From Oceanospirillum sp048270425 (GTDB lineage Bacteria; Pseudomonadota; Gammaproteobacteria; Pseudomonadales; Halomonadaceae), in assembly GCA_048270425.1 (NCBI GenBank), contig JBLWSY010000001.1:62001-126000 (forward strand): a DNA stretch of 64,000 bases, in the 5' to 3' direction. Numbering within the stretch: position 1 is the first letter of the stretch; the number at the start of each line of letters is the position of its first letter. The notes under the pieces are model-generated. The model saw only the letters and a list, made by a program, of their open reading frames with translations, was not told the origin of the DNA and made no database searches. The position numbers and the translations under genes are program-made. This document shows positions 1 to 6,825 of the stretch, piece after piece.

Positions 1-677
1 TGGGTCACTACCAGCCGGAACATGCGGTGATCTTCTGCAACACCAAGCAGACCTGTTCTGATCTGGCCCATACGCTGAAAGAGCAGGGCTATTTTGCGCA
101 GGCGTTGCACGGTGATATGGATCAGCGTGAGCGTGATCAGGTACTGGTGAAATTCTCCAACCGAAGCACTCACTTACTGCTGGCGACCGATGTTGCCGCC
201 CGCGGTCTGGATATCGACGATCTGCCGATGGTGATCAACTACGATCTGACGCGGGATTCTGAAGTCCACGTTCACCGTATTGGCCGTACCGGCCGTGCCG
301 GTAAATCCGGTATCGCTATCACCCTCTTTACCGAGAAAGAGCGCTACAAGCTAGCGGGTATTGAAGAGCAGATGAACATTGAGATCACCGTATCCGATGT
401 GGAAAAAGAGCTGTTCGACGGCGACCTCAGCGGCCACCGCGAACCGGCTATGGTGACCCTGTCTATCGACGGCGGCAAAAAGAACAAAGTTCGCCCCGGC
501 GACCTTCTGGGAGCCCTCACCAATGAAGGCGGCATTACAGGTGCCCAGGTGGGCAAGATCAATATCTTCGACTTTACCGCCTATGTCGCGGTAGAACGCA
601 GCGTGGGTAAAAAAGCCCTTAACCACCTGATGAACAGCCGTATTAAAGGCCGTAAGTTTAAAGTGCGTCGGGTGTAA
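1..677 (+). CDS. dbpA: ATP-dependent RNA helicase DbpA, C-terminal part (5' end outside window)
   Basis: The reading frame is open from base 3 and runs off the left edge. It shows the second RecA-like domain of a DEAD-box helicase (VIFCNTKQ, LLATDVAARGLD, HRIGRTGR). The C-terminal domain (from about MVTLSIDGGKKNKVRPGDLL to the end) is the DbpA RNA-binding domain, which in the family recognises hairpin 92 of 23S rRNA during large-subunit assembly. The Q motif, Walker A and DEAD box lie upstream of the window. It ends in TAA and is followed by a good intrinsic terminator. A decayed copy of its 3' end occurs near 3893-3975. Confidence 0.95.
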   Translation, partial: GHYQPEHAVIFCNTKQTCSDLAHTLKEQGYFAQALHGDMDQRERDQVLVKFSNRSTHLLLATDVAARGLDIDDLPMVINYDLTRDSEVHVHRIGRTGRAGKSGIAITLFTEKERYKLAGIEEQMNIEITVSDVEKELFDGDLSGHREPAMVTLSIDGGKKNKVRPGDLLGALTNEGGITGAQVGKINIFDFTAYVAVERSVGKKALNHLMNSRIKGRKFKVRRV

Positions 678-701
678 GTGACCGCTCGCCTAATATGATG
701 A

Positions 702-728
702 AAGTCCGCCTAAGAGCGGGCTTTTTTT
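702..728 (+). terminator. Intrinsic terminator of dbpA
   Basis: A short GC stem (AGTCCGC pairing with GCGGGCT, with one G-U pair) is followed by seven T residues, 25 bases after the dbpA stop codon. Confidence 0.75.
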
Positions 729-742
729 GTGCCTGCAAGTCA

Positions 743-971
743 GACTTATTGTTCGGTTTACCAAGTTGTTGGAATTGGATAAGCTTCAAACTCGATGAAT
801 TATGTAAGTAGGTGCTCAACAGAAGGCATGTACTAAATTGTGATAACACATAGTGCGTTTTCAGGGAAACAGTCAGGTTAGAAGATGGATTTTCCTTTCT
901 TATCAAAGCCTTTCCGCTGTTCTAGACGGTATATTGAAATCGTCAAAACGCGTATGCCTATGATTAAAATG
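743..971 (+). repeat. Cassette-leader repeat, copy 1
   Basis: This non-coding stretch is similar to 5269-5498 along its whole length and to 55270-55510 mainly in its second half. Shared blocks include GATAAGC, GAATTA, GATAAC followed by a small hairpin, TTTCCTTTCT, and a core from GACGGT through ATTGAAATCGTC to AAAACGCG. Similarity ends at the G of GTAAGGC (971), which occupies the place of an integron GTTRRRY box. Accessory genes with attC-like sites follow. It may be an attI-like recombination site or promoter region; no integrase gene is present to confirm that. Confidence 0.7.
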
Positions 972-1002
972 TAAGGCTTATTTAAAAAGGAGATTGAATA
1001 AA

Positions 1003-1383
1003 ATGGTTGAGTCAGACAAATTAAAAAATCCTGACGAAGTTACAGATAGAAATATGGCTATGTATGTCTATATTTTATATTGTTCGTCATCAGTAACAGT
1101 GATTTTGGGGCCAATTGTTGGCTTTTTACTCGCTTTAAATCAAAGATCTAAGTCAAATACAGAGTTGGGTAAAAAACACTTCAACAAGCAGGTTAGGATA
1201 GGATGGCAAGCTCTTCTTGGGATTTCTATAGGAATTGTAACAACAATCCTATTGGCTTGGCTAAATCTGGATCATCCATATGATTCCATCGTATTAGTAG
1301 GAATTGCAATTGCTGTGATTTCTTTGCTTGGATTTTTTATTAGGTCTTTAATAGGGCTAATAAATGTCATTGGTAGGAAATGA
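1003..1383 (+). CDS. Small membrane protein, DUF4870-like
   Basis: A protein of 126 residues. The ATG at 1003 is preferred over the upstream TTG at 994 because AAAAGGAG (984-991) is correctly spaced for it. The protein has a charged N-terminus, a hydrophobic segment (VTVILGPIVGFLLAL), a short loop with KKHFNKQVRIGW, then two more hydrophobic segments. The pattern of one helix, a loop with HF-x2-Q-x-R, then two helices resembles DUF4870-type membrane proteins, whose function is unknown. It is the first gene after leader copy 1 and is followed directly by an attC-like site, so it looks like an integron cassette gene. It is more AT-rich than dbpA. Confidence 0.7.
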   Translation: MVESDKLKNPDEVTDRNMAMYVYILYCSSSVTVILGPIVGFLLALNQRSKSNTELGKKHFNKQVRIGWQALLGISIGIVTTILLAWLNLDHPYDSIVLVGIAIAVISLLGFFIRSLIGLINVIGRK

Positions 1384-1443
1384 GTCTAACAAGGCAATTA
1401 ACCTGGCTGGCCTCGCGGACAGCAAGCTATCGCAGTGTTATAC
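1384..1443 (+). other. attC-like recombination site 1
   Basis: It begins with GTCTAAC (matches RYYYAAC) and ends with GTTATAC (one mismatch to GTTRRRY). The two ends are complementary over about 15 bases with gaps, and the 60-bp length is typical of the shortest attC sites. It starts next to the stop codon of the preceding gene, as cassette sites do. Confidence 0.65.
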
Positions 1444-1452
1444 GGTCTAAAA

Positions 1453-1716
1453 ATGTCAAACCAAAGCATCAAGGATAGAATTCAAAAAGCCCTAACTGAT
1501 TTTGAGAGCGACCAGCTTAGCTTGGTAGCATTAAAAGAGTGTATTGAAATTAATGGTCCCGCTCTTGAATCTGTGCCATACAAATCAATCGAAGACATTG
1601 ATGAAATAGAATATCAACTTACTCAGTGCCAGTTCTTCGACGAGGAATTTTTTGAATGCAATATTGAGCCAGCTATCTCTTTTATTAAATGTTGGCTTAA
1701 TAATGTCCTGAAATAG
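1453..1716 (+). CDS. Hypothetical protein, 87 aa, cassette gene
   Basis: A small acidic protein (pI clearly low from the many D and E residues) with no signal peptide or membrane segment. The ATG at 1453 lies just after the GTTATAC box of attC-like site 1; the longer reading frame from a GTG at 1435 would start inside that site and is unlikely. The composition (amphipathic helices, DFESDQLSLVALKECIE, IEDIDEIEYQLTQCQFFDEE) is like small immunity or antitoxin proteins, but I do not recognise the family. No attC-like site separates it from the next gene. Confidence 0.6.
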   Translation: MSNQSIKDRIQKALTDFESDQLSLVALKECIEINGPALESVPYKSIEDIDEIEYQLTQCQFFDEEFFECNIEPAISFIKCWLNNVLK

Positions 1717-1724
1717 CGGCGTAA

Positions 1725-1817
1725 ATAATACGTATTGCCTTGGTCGATGGGTTTGGGTTTCAAATTGATGGTGTCAATGAATACGGAAAGTATTTGGACA
1801 AAAGTGAGCTTAAATAA
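1725..1817 (+). pseudogene. C-terminal remnant of an unidentified gene
   Basis: Thirty codons are open from just after a TAA to the TAA at 1815-1817 and translate to a protein-like end (ALVDGFGFQIDGVNEYGKYL then DKSELK), but there is no start codon at the beginning. The stop overlaps no gene and abuts the GTG of the next gene. It is probably the tail of a truncated gene; source family not recognised. Confidence 0.4.
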
Positions 1818-2468
1818 GTGGTTAAACAAAATATTGAGGTTGAAGGTTACCTGAAACAGTTATCGCGATGGCCGAGTAAGGGGAAAGTAATACTCGCCCA
1901 ACACGATGCAGAATCAATAACTGTTTATCAAGCTTATAATAAATCAATCGGACACTATGCATCAGAGCATGGAGTTTTTGGTGGAGACTTCAGTTTTTCT
2001 CGTATGACGTGGATTAAACCCAACTTTTTGTGGATGATGTACAGGTCCGGCTGGGGAATCAAGGAAAATCAAGAAGTTACCCTGGCTGTTAAAATTAAAA
2101 GATCAGCTTTCGATAAAATTCTTACTCTAGCTGTTCCATCGAGATTTGACGGGCGTTTATATAAGAGTGTAGAAGAATGGAAAGATTGTGTTCAGAAGTC
2201 AAATGTTCGCCTTCAATGGGATCCCGATCACGATCCGTTCGGTGAAAAATTGGAGCGAAGAGCAATCCAATTGGGGCTTAGAGGTGACATTGTCCAGGAT
2301 TACTCAAGTGATTGGATACTGGATATAGCCGATATTTCAGAATTTGTGAGAGAACAAAGCAAATACTTAAAAGAAGGCAATGTGGGCATGCTGAGCACAC
2401 CCAAAGAAACAATCTATTTACCAAATGACATGTCGTTGCGAGCCCGTCTAGGACTAGATGAGCAGTAA
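1818..2468 (+). CDS. DUF4291 family protein
   Basis: A protein of 216 residues whose conserved core is that of DUF4291: ESITVYQAYN near residue 33, then FSRMTWIKPNFLWMMYRSGW near residues 58-77, and WDPDHDP near 132. The biochemical role of DUF4291 is not established. The start is a GTG abutting the stop of the remnant upstream, without a strong ribosome-binding site, so the N-terminus is uncertain. It is the last gene of the first cassette-like locus and is followed within a few bases by attC-like site 2. Confidence 0.85.
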   Translation: MVKQNIEVEGYLKQLSRWPSKGKVILAQHDAESITVYQAYNKSIGHYASEHGVFGGDFSFSRMTWIKPNFLWMMYRSGWGIKENQEVTLAVKIKRSAFDKILTLAVPSRFDGRLYKSVEEWKDCVQKSNVRLQWDPDHDPFGEKLERRAIQLGLRGDIVQDYSSDWILDIADISEFVREQSKYLKEGNVGMLSTPKETIYLPNDMSLRARLGLDEQ

Positions 2469-2471
2469 GTC

Positions 2472-2568
2472 ATATAACAAGGTTGTCCAGTTGACGTTTT
2501 GGGCTGGCTGCGCCACTTTACCCCAAAACTCAGCTATAACTAAAACACAGCTGACAAAGGCGTTAGGT
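2472..2568 (+). other. attC-like recombination site 2
   Basis: It runs from ATATAAC (one mismatch to RYYYAAC) to GTTAGGT (full match to GTTRRRY). The left arm (AAC-x5-TTGTC-x-AGTTG) pairs with the right arm read on the other strand (AAC-x5-TTGTCAGCTG), and inner GTTTTGGG/CCCCAAAAC blocks also pair. It closes the first cassette-like locus. Confidence 0.7.
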
Positions 2569-2659
2569 TTCATCGAACATAATCAACACTAAACCAAAAA
2601 CGGGACACCCATAATTTAACCCGAGCCGCCTGATTTACTCTGAATGCGCCGGTAAAGTT

Positions 2660-2809
2660 ATGGAAAACCTCTATGACCCGTGCAATAAGCAGATCAGCCC
2701 CGCCGATACCCCTTATTACCACTGCATCGCCCGCTGTGTCCGGCGGGCGTTTCTATGCGGTGTGGATACTTTCTCCAGCCAATCCTACTAGCACCGTTGC
2801 CAATAGATA
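2660..2809 (+). pseudogene. Truncated REP-associated tyrosine transposase (RAYT)
   Basis: The ATG at 2660 opens a frame with the typical RAYT N-terminus: ADTPYYHCIARCVRRAFLCG, then SSQSY. Intact relatives continue with SYEHRRQWI; here the codons read SY-stop-HRCQ-stop-I, so two sense codons have become TAG. Homology then stops. The upstream GGGACACCCAT resembles sequence seen ahead of such genes. This IS200/IS605-related enzyme family acts on REP palindromes, and REP-like palindromes are present at 55195 and 61048. The gene is dead. Confidence 0.75.
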
Positions 2810-2968
2810 TTCAGTCGTGTTGGCTGTTCGGTTGCCTGATTATGCCCGGATAAATGCCTGCGCAAGATTAGGGAAGCCTTCCTCTTCTAACCGGTCGATC
2901 ACATGCTGGCTTACGTCAGCAACTAAATTACTGCGTTTCAGTTCGGAAAAGGCTTCGATAAACGCGTC

Positions 2969-3748
2969 CTAATGGTCTTCCCAGGCACCGCAGTAAGCAT
3001 TGGCATCACCAAAGGCGTATCTGAACTGATAGGTAATCAGGTAATACTCGTCGGATTCCTGCCATTCCTTAGTGGATTCGGTTACGCGGTGCTGGTTGGC
3101 GCGTTTAACAAACAGACGAAACACTTCGGGGTTAATAAAGTAACAGTAGAGGCTGATATCCAGGCATTCGGCATATTCGCCGTCGCTTAACAGGCTTAAG
3201 TCCAGTTCCGGGTCGTTGAGTAACTTTTGCAGATAACTCGTGCCGTATTCACACTTATCAAGCCGCTTTATGATGGTACACATCACGACAAAATACTGGC
3301 TGACTGTCATTCTGCCTTGCTGTTTTAACTGCAGATAGGTGGGTTCGACGACGTGTTCGAAGAATTCAATATCAAACTCGGAGTCGTTTTCTGTCATGGC
3401 GGCATCAAAATAATCGTCGAACGGAAAGCCTATGCCCAGTGCCAGACAGTTGCGGCAGGCGGCTTCGATATCATCCGGGTGGTGGTGGCTCACCAGTTCT
3501 CCCATGCAGATATCCAGCTCAATCGCCGTCAGGTCAGCACCCATAATCTCAGCGTATTGAACGACCTCGGCTTGCGGGAGTGCCGCTGTAACATCCAGAT
3601 AACTTTCAAACAGTTCTTCAGAGATTGCCTGCAGTTTGGCCTTATCCCTCATAGCTATTGCTTGCTTGAGTGGCTTCAGATCGGTTGTTTCGTAGGGATC
3701 GTTCCATTCGGCAAAATAGTGTTGTGTCATGTTATTCTTAACGGTCAT
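2969..3748 (-). CDS. Hypothetical protein, 259 aa, probably truncated by an amber codon
   Basis: A mostly helical, acidic, cytoplasmic protein that I do not recognise (FAEWNDPYETTDLKPLKQAI near the start). Translation starts at 3748 or at the second ATG, 3730. The frame stops at TAG (2969-2971) but stays open beyond it for 42 further codons (ending at TAA, 2840-2842) that encode a plausible C-terminus: DAFIEAFSELKRSNLVADVS, then QHVIDRLEEEGFPNLAQAFI. The original protein was therefore probably about 302 residues, and the present one has lost its last helices. Confidence 0.6.
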   Translation of the reverse strand: MTVKNNMTQHYFAEWNDPYETTDLKPLKQAIAMRDKAKLQAISEELFESYLDVTAALPQAEVVQYAEIMGADLTAIELDICMGELVSHHHPDDIEAACRNCLALGIGFPFDDYFDAAMTENDSEFDIEFFEHVVEPTYLQLKQQGRMTVSQYFVVMCTIIKRLDKCEYGTSYLQKLLNDPELDLSLLSDGEYAECLDISLYCYFINPEVFRLFVKRANQHRVTESTKEWQESDEYYLITYQFRYAFGDANAYCGAWEDH

Positions 3749-3892
3749 TGAGTGGTTAGCTGACGCTTTTGCCCAATAGGCTGATTTTGGGGCTATTTTA
3801 CGGCGAAACGTTTAGCAAATTGTGACTTTTATCTCCTTTCAATAATTAAAGTGGTCAGTGATTAATTGTTCTATGTTTATCTGCTGCTGCCA

Positions 3893-3975
3893 GACAGGTG
3901 GGTAAGAAATATCTTCGAATTTACCGTTTATGTCGCGATAGAGCGCATAGTGGGCAAAAAGCCCTCAAACACCAG
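3893..3975 (+). pseudogene. Decayed duplicate of the dbpA 3' end
   Basis: Read in one frame this gives NIFEFTVYVAIERIVGKK, against NIFDFTAYVAVERSVGKK in the RNA-binding domain of DbpA (about 573-611). The nucleotide match starts a little earlier at CAGGTGGG. No start codon or surrounding helicase sequence remains. It is a relic of a second dbpA copy, about 3.2 kb downstream of the intact one. Confidence 0.75.
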
Positions 3976-3982
3976 ACAGACA

Positions 3983-4021
3983 AAAGCCGCGCTTGGCTAC
4001 AAAGCTGAGCGCGGCTTTTTT
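3983..4021. terminator. Strong intrinsic terminator, probably bidirectional
   Basis: AAGCCGCGCT pairs with AGCGCGGCTT around a 16-base loop, with a T run on the plus strand and a shorter one on the minus strand. It could serve the minus-strand gene ending at 4079, or be left from the dbpA duplicate just upstream. Confidence 0.75.
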
Positions 4022-4078
4022 GGGGGGGGCAATAATTACCGGTAACCTGTTTCAGGGGAGGAAGGGGGCAGAGCACTT

Positions 4079-4432
4079 TTATTGAGTGGTATCTGACTCA
4101 GTGTTTTGCTCATCCGTCATTTGTACGGGTTCATCCATGGTTGCTTGCGTATCGGCTGACATCTCGGTTTCACATTCCCATCCCCAGCCCCGTTGTTTTT
4201 CAATAAAAGCGTCGGCCTTTTTTTCGCAGAAACCGGCACGATTACTGGCACTCCATAGCGTCTTCGTCCCCTCTGCTTTTGTGTAGTTCACTTCACAGGG
4301 CACGACACCTTCGCCGGTATAAACCACTTCAATAATGCGAGTTTGTTCACCGTGATAACAGGTCGTTTTCATGCCCGCCTGTACAGTAGGAGCTACAAGC
4401 AGAGCTGCTGTTACTAACATCAATGTTTTCAT
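4079..4432 (-). CDS. Small periplasmic protein with signal peptide, unknown function
   Basis: A protein of 117 residues. The N-terminus MKTLMLVTAALLVAPTVQA is a clear Sec signal peptide with a VQA cleavage site. The mature part has four cysteines (TTCYHGEQTRIIEV, PCEVNYTK, GFCEKKADAF, WECETEM), which could form two disulfides, and a WSASNRAGFCEKKA motif common to a family of uncharacterised gammaproteobacterial exported proteins. The C-terminus is acidic and low in complexity. It stands alone; the 280 bases upstream (4433-4712) hold only the promoter region of the toxin-antitoxin pair. Confidence 0.75.
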   Translation of the reverse strand: MKTLMLVTAALLVAPTVQAGMKTTCYHGEQTRIIEVVYTGEGVVPCEVNYTKAEGTKTLWSASNRAGFCEKKADAFIEKQRGWGWECETEMSADTQATMDEPVQMTDEQNTESDTTQ

Positions 4433-4627
4433 TTATTTCTTCCTTCTAGCGTATGGTGTTGGCTGTCCCCGGAATAGGTAACAGCAGGCTGGCCATATTT
4501 CACCACATATATCTTTGAGTGCAAGGGGAGGGGGTAATCCGACAGCTGATTGCTGTGACCTGCTTCACAATTGTGAGATAGGCATGCTAACGAGTTGCAG
4601 TCATTTTTTATGCGGATCGTGCAGCGC

Positions 4628-4653
4628 AAAAGTGATAGAAAAGTATCACTTTT
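4628..4653. promoter_or_regulatory. Palindromic operator upstream of the toxin-antitoxin pair
   Basis: AAAAGTGATA and TATCACTTTT form a perfect 10-bp inverted repeat around a 6-base spacer, flanked by GCGC on both sides. It lies 60 bases before the antitoxin start, where Phd/YefM-type antitoxins usually bind to repress their own operon. Confidence 0.7.
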
Positions 4654-4712
4654 GGCGCTAACCTCTTTTGAACCTGCAGTAAGTACTGCCCACATCTTTT
4701 GGAGTTGCAGCC

Positions 4713-4970
4713 ATGAAAGTTGAACTGGTCACCTCCCTGAAACGTCAGGCCACCAAAATCCTAGCGGATCTGCATGACAGCAAAGAACCTGTCTTAATCA
4801 CCGAGCATGGCAAACCCTCTGCCTATCTGGTGGATGTGGACGACTACGAGTTTATGCTGCAACGGCTGACCATTCTGGAAGGCATTGCCCGTGGTGAACG
4901 TGCTGTGGAAGAGGGCAACGTTCATAGCCAGCAGGATGCCAAAGGCCAGATGGAAAAATGGCTGAAATAG
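4713..4970 (+). CDS. Type II antitoxin, Phd/YefM family
   Basis: An antitoxin of 85 residues with the Phd/YefM pattern: N-terminal DNA-binding fold (VTSLKRQATKILADL, PVLITEHGKPSAYLVDVDDYE) and a charged C-terminal tail (HSQQDAKGQMEKWLK) that would wrap the toxin. GGAG precedes the ATG. It overlaps the toxin gene by 13 bases, which suggests translational coupling. The palindrome at 4628-4653 is the likely autoregulatory operator. Confidence 0.9.
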   Translation: MKVELVTSLKRQATKILADLHDSKEPVLITEHGKPSAYLVDVDDYEFMLQRLTILEGIARGERAVEEGNVHSQQDAKGQMEKWLK

Positions 4971-5260
4971 TCTGGACAGAACCCGCGCTGGCAGATCTTA
5001 ATGCCATTGCGGAGTATATCGCCCTGCAGAACCTCACCGCCGCTAAAGAGCTGGTGCAAAAGGTGTTTGTCAAGGTTGAACGGCTGGAAGCCTTCCCTGA
5101 ATCAGGGCGTATCCCACCAGAGCTTGAACACCTGAATTATCGGGAAGTCGTCGTCAGCCCCTGTCGGGTGTTTTACCGATACGAAGGCGAGAAGGTTTAT
5201 ATCCTGTTTGTCATGCGGATGGAGCAGGATTTACGGCGGTTTATGTTAGCGGGGCGGTAG
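4958..5260 (+). CDS. Type II toxin, ParE/RelE superfamily
   Basis: A toxin of 100 residues. WTEPALADLNAIAEYIA at the start and YREVVVSPCRVFYRYEGEKVY in the middle are typical of ParE-type toxins, which act on gyrase; RelE relatives cleave mRNA, and sequence alone does not settle the target. The gene is complete. Leader copy 2 begins within ten bases of its TAG stop, so the second cassette-like locus sits directly behind this module. Confidence 0.88.
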   Translation: MAEIVWTEPALADLNAIAEYIALQNLTAAKELVQKVFVKVERLEAFPESGRIPPELEHLNYREVVVSPCRVFYRYEGEKVYILFVMRMEQDLRRFMLAGR

Positions 5261-5268
5261 TCGTACAC

Positions 5269-5498
5269 GACTTATTGGGTGGTTTACGGGTGCGGGCGGC
5301 TTGGATAAGCTGCCAAACGGATGAATTATGTCGGTAGGTGCTTAACAGTAAGTATCTACTATTTGTGATAACGCGTAGCGTGTCCGGCAGGGAAGCAGTC
5401 AGATCTGAAAATGGACTTTTCCTTTCTTATCGAAGCCTTTCCTCAGTTTTTGACGGTCTATTGAAATCGTCAAAACGCGCATGCTTATGATTGAAATG
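5269..5498 (+). repeat. Cassette-leader repeat, copy 2
   Basis: It matches copy 1 (743-971) along its length: GACTTATT, GGTTTAC, TTGGATAAGCT, GATGAATTATG, GTAGGTGCT, TTGTGATAAC, then the core GACGGTCTATTGAAATCGTC followed by AAAACGCGCATGC. Similarity to the other copies ends at the G of GTTAGAG (5498-5504). Confidence 0.75.
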
Positions 5499-5522
5499 TT
5501 AGAGCACCTACAAGGTATCGAG

Positions 5523-6428
5523 ATGCAATGTAAGGGAAAAACTAAAAACGGCTCTGAATGCAAGAATAAGGCAATTCGAGATGGATATTGCAAGAGGCAT
5601 CATCCCGATACAATTTCGAAAAAGGAAGAGAGTCACAAACAAATACAAGAACAAAAAAAGCGATTTCATGAAGTTCTTGATTTAGTTAGAGATACGTCTG
5701 AGGCAAAAGGCTGGTCATATCGTTTAGGCACATGTGATTCGAAATATTATAGGTATGCAACTGTAATAGTTAGGCGACATGTCGAAAAATCCTCTTACTC
5801 ATCTGATGAGGTTGTTGGAGAGTTTAATATTACCGTTAATGATGGCGTAAAAGTTGGACACACAAACACATCCTTCTATTCCTACGGTCTAAGAAGCTTG
5901 CAAGATTCTATAACGGATGAGCTTGGGAGGCTCTCTTGGCTAGAACCCAAAAACAAGAAGAAAGTAAATCCTCCTGAAATTGAATCAATCGAACGATTAA
6001 TTGGTCGCTTTCATGTTGTGGCCACTCAACTTAAGCGAAGATATAGCGGTAGAGAAACAATCAAGGTATCTGATGAATATGATGCACAGGATTTGCTTCA
6101 TGGCTTACTCAAAATATACTTTGATGACGTAAGACCAGAAGACTACTCGCCAAGTAGAGGGGGCGCCTCGTCAAGATTAGACTTCTTGCTGAAAAGAGAA
6201 AAAATTGTCATTGAAGTCAAAATGGCATCGGCAAAGTTGACTGATAAGAAAATTGGTGAGCAATTAATTATCGATATTGAAAGGTATAGGGAGCATCCAG
6301 ACTGCGATACGCTTATATGCTTTGTATATGATCCTGATATGCATATTAGAAATCCTACTGGTATAGAAAAAGACCTTTCAAGAAAGGAAGGAAGTTTAAC
6401 AGTAAAGGTTATGGTTGTTCCTAAGTGA
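5523..6428 (+). CDS. Orphan DpnII/MboI-like PD-(D/E)XK nuclease with N-terminal zinc-binding motif
   Basis: A protein of 301 residues. Residues 1-27 form a small cysteine/histidine motif (CKGKTKNGSECKNKA then GYCKRHH) as in DUF5763-type zinc fingers. The C-terminal third carries the nuclease: SRLDFLLKREKIVIEVKMA with D220, E231 and K233, followed by IGEQLIIDIERY and TLICFVYDP, as in the DpnII/MboI-like restriction fold. No methyltransferase gene adjoins it, so it may be a stand-alone defence nuclease. The start at 5523 is preferred because AAGGT precedes it and the zinc motif begins at once; the upstream ATGs lie in or next to the leader. It is followed by attC-like site 3. Confidence 0.8.
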   Translation: MQCKGKTKNGSECKNKAIRDGYCKRHHPDTISKKEESHKQIQEQKKRFHEVLDLVRDTSEAKGWSYRLGTCDSKYYRYATVIVRRHVEKSSYSSDEVVGEFNITVNDGVKVGHTNTSFYSYGLRSLQDSITDELGRLSWLEPKNKKKVNPPEIESIERLIGRFHVVATQLKRRYSGRETIKVSDEYDAQDLLHGLLKIYFDDVRPEDYSPSRGGASSRLDFLLKREKIVIEVKMASAKLTDKKIGEQLIIDIERYREHPDCDTLICFVYDPDMHIRNPTGIEKDLSRKEGSLTVKVMVVPK

Positions 6429-6431
6429 AGG

Positions 6432-6513
6432 CCCTAACAAGCGGCTGCTGACGGACTGGTGAAAGCTCCGGCTTCGCCTCCACTGCCACCAGCCGCAGAG
6501 CCGGACGTTGCAC
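6432..6513 (+). other. attC-like recombination site 3
   Basis: It runs from CCCTAAC (close to RYYYAAC) to GTTGCAC (one mismatch to GTTRRRY). The arms GCGGCTGCTGACGGACTGGT and ACCAGCCGCAGAGCCGGA are strongly complementary with bulges. The right box coincides with the point where a toxin gene on the other strand is cut. Confidence 0.75.
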
Positions 6514-6549
6514 CTTGGCATCTTTATCCACCCGATAAGATGCTACCAC
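6514..6549 (-). pseudogene. 5' stub of a ParE/RelE-like toxin gene
   Basis: A GTG at 6549 overlaps the stop of the antitoxin gene, the usual arrangement for a toxin. It encodes MVASYRVDKDAK, like the first strand of ParE-type toxins. From 6513 onward the sequence is the attC-like site, so only about 12 codons remain. Confidence 0.55.
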
Positions 6550-6731
6550 CGCTTATCTCTGCTTCTGATTTTAGCCTTACGCGCTTCCATCAGTGATTTT
6601 GCGGCTTCGTGCTCCACAAAGACGCTATCCCCAGCTTCGAATTTCTCATGCGCCTGATTAATCTGCTCGGCGATTTGCCGAGTTAGGTCTCTGGTTTCTC
6701 TATCAACCCGAAATTGCTTACTGCTATCCAT
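6543..6731 (-). CDS. Orphan antitoxin-like protein
   Basis: A protein of 62 residues, highly charged, with RETRDLTRQIAEQINQAHEK and a terminal segment FVEHEAAKSLMEARKAKIRS like the C-terminal ends of ParD/RelB-type antitoxins. No strong ribosome-binding site is visible. Its expected toxin partner downstream is reduced to a 12-codon stub by attC-like site 3, which makes it an antitoxin without a toxin. The family assignment rests on pattern and context rather than on a decisive motif. Confidence 0.6.
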   Translation of the reverse strand: MDSSKQFRVDRETRDLTRQIAEQINQAHEKFEAGDSVFVEHEAAKSLMEARKAKIRSRDKRW

Positions 6732-6825
6732 GATGGCTGTCCCGCAAAATTTGTGTCCGTAAATGTTAGCACCAGCCTTCGGTGTTACAATGCCCGCCCT
6801 CTTAAATTGTCATCGGTGTTTGGTT

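Noticed and set aside
658..906. Minus-strand frames in the leader repeats with a shared peptide RVLTISI...RKGFDKKGK
   Set aside because: The frame is interrupted by TAG in copy 3 and ends early in copy 1, there is no consistent start, and the similarity is explained by nucleotide conservation of the leader.
2660..3748. Stop codon reassignment or amber suppression to explain several in-frame TAGs
   Set aside because: TAG is used as the normal stop of the toxin, antitoxin, rhlE and LysR genes nearby, so the in-frame TAGs are better read as decay, though each is reported separately.
4429..4695. Minus-strand open frame of 88 codons between the periplasmic protein gene and the antitoxin gene
   Set aside because: It covers the operator and promoter region of the toxin-antitoxin pair, overlaps the next gene's start and has no protein-like pattern.
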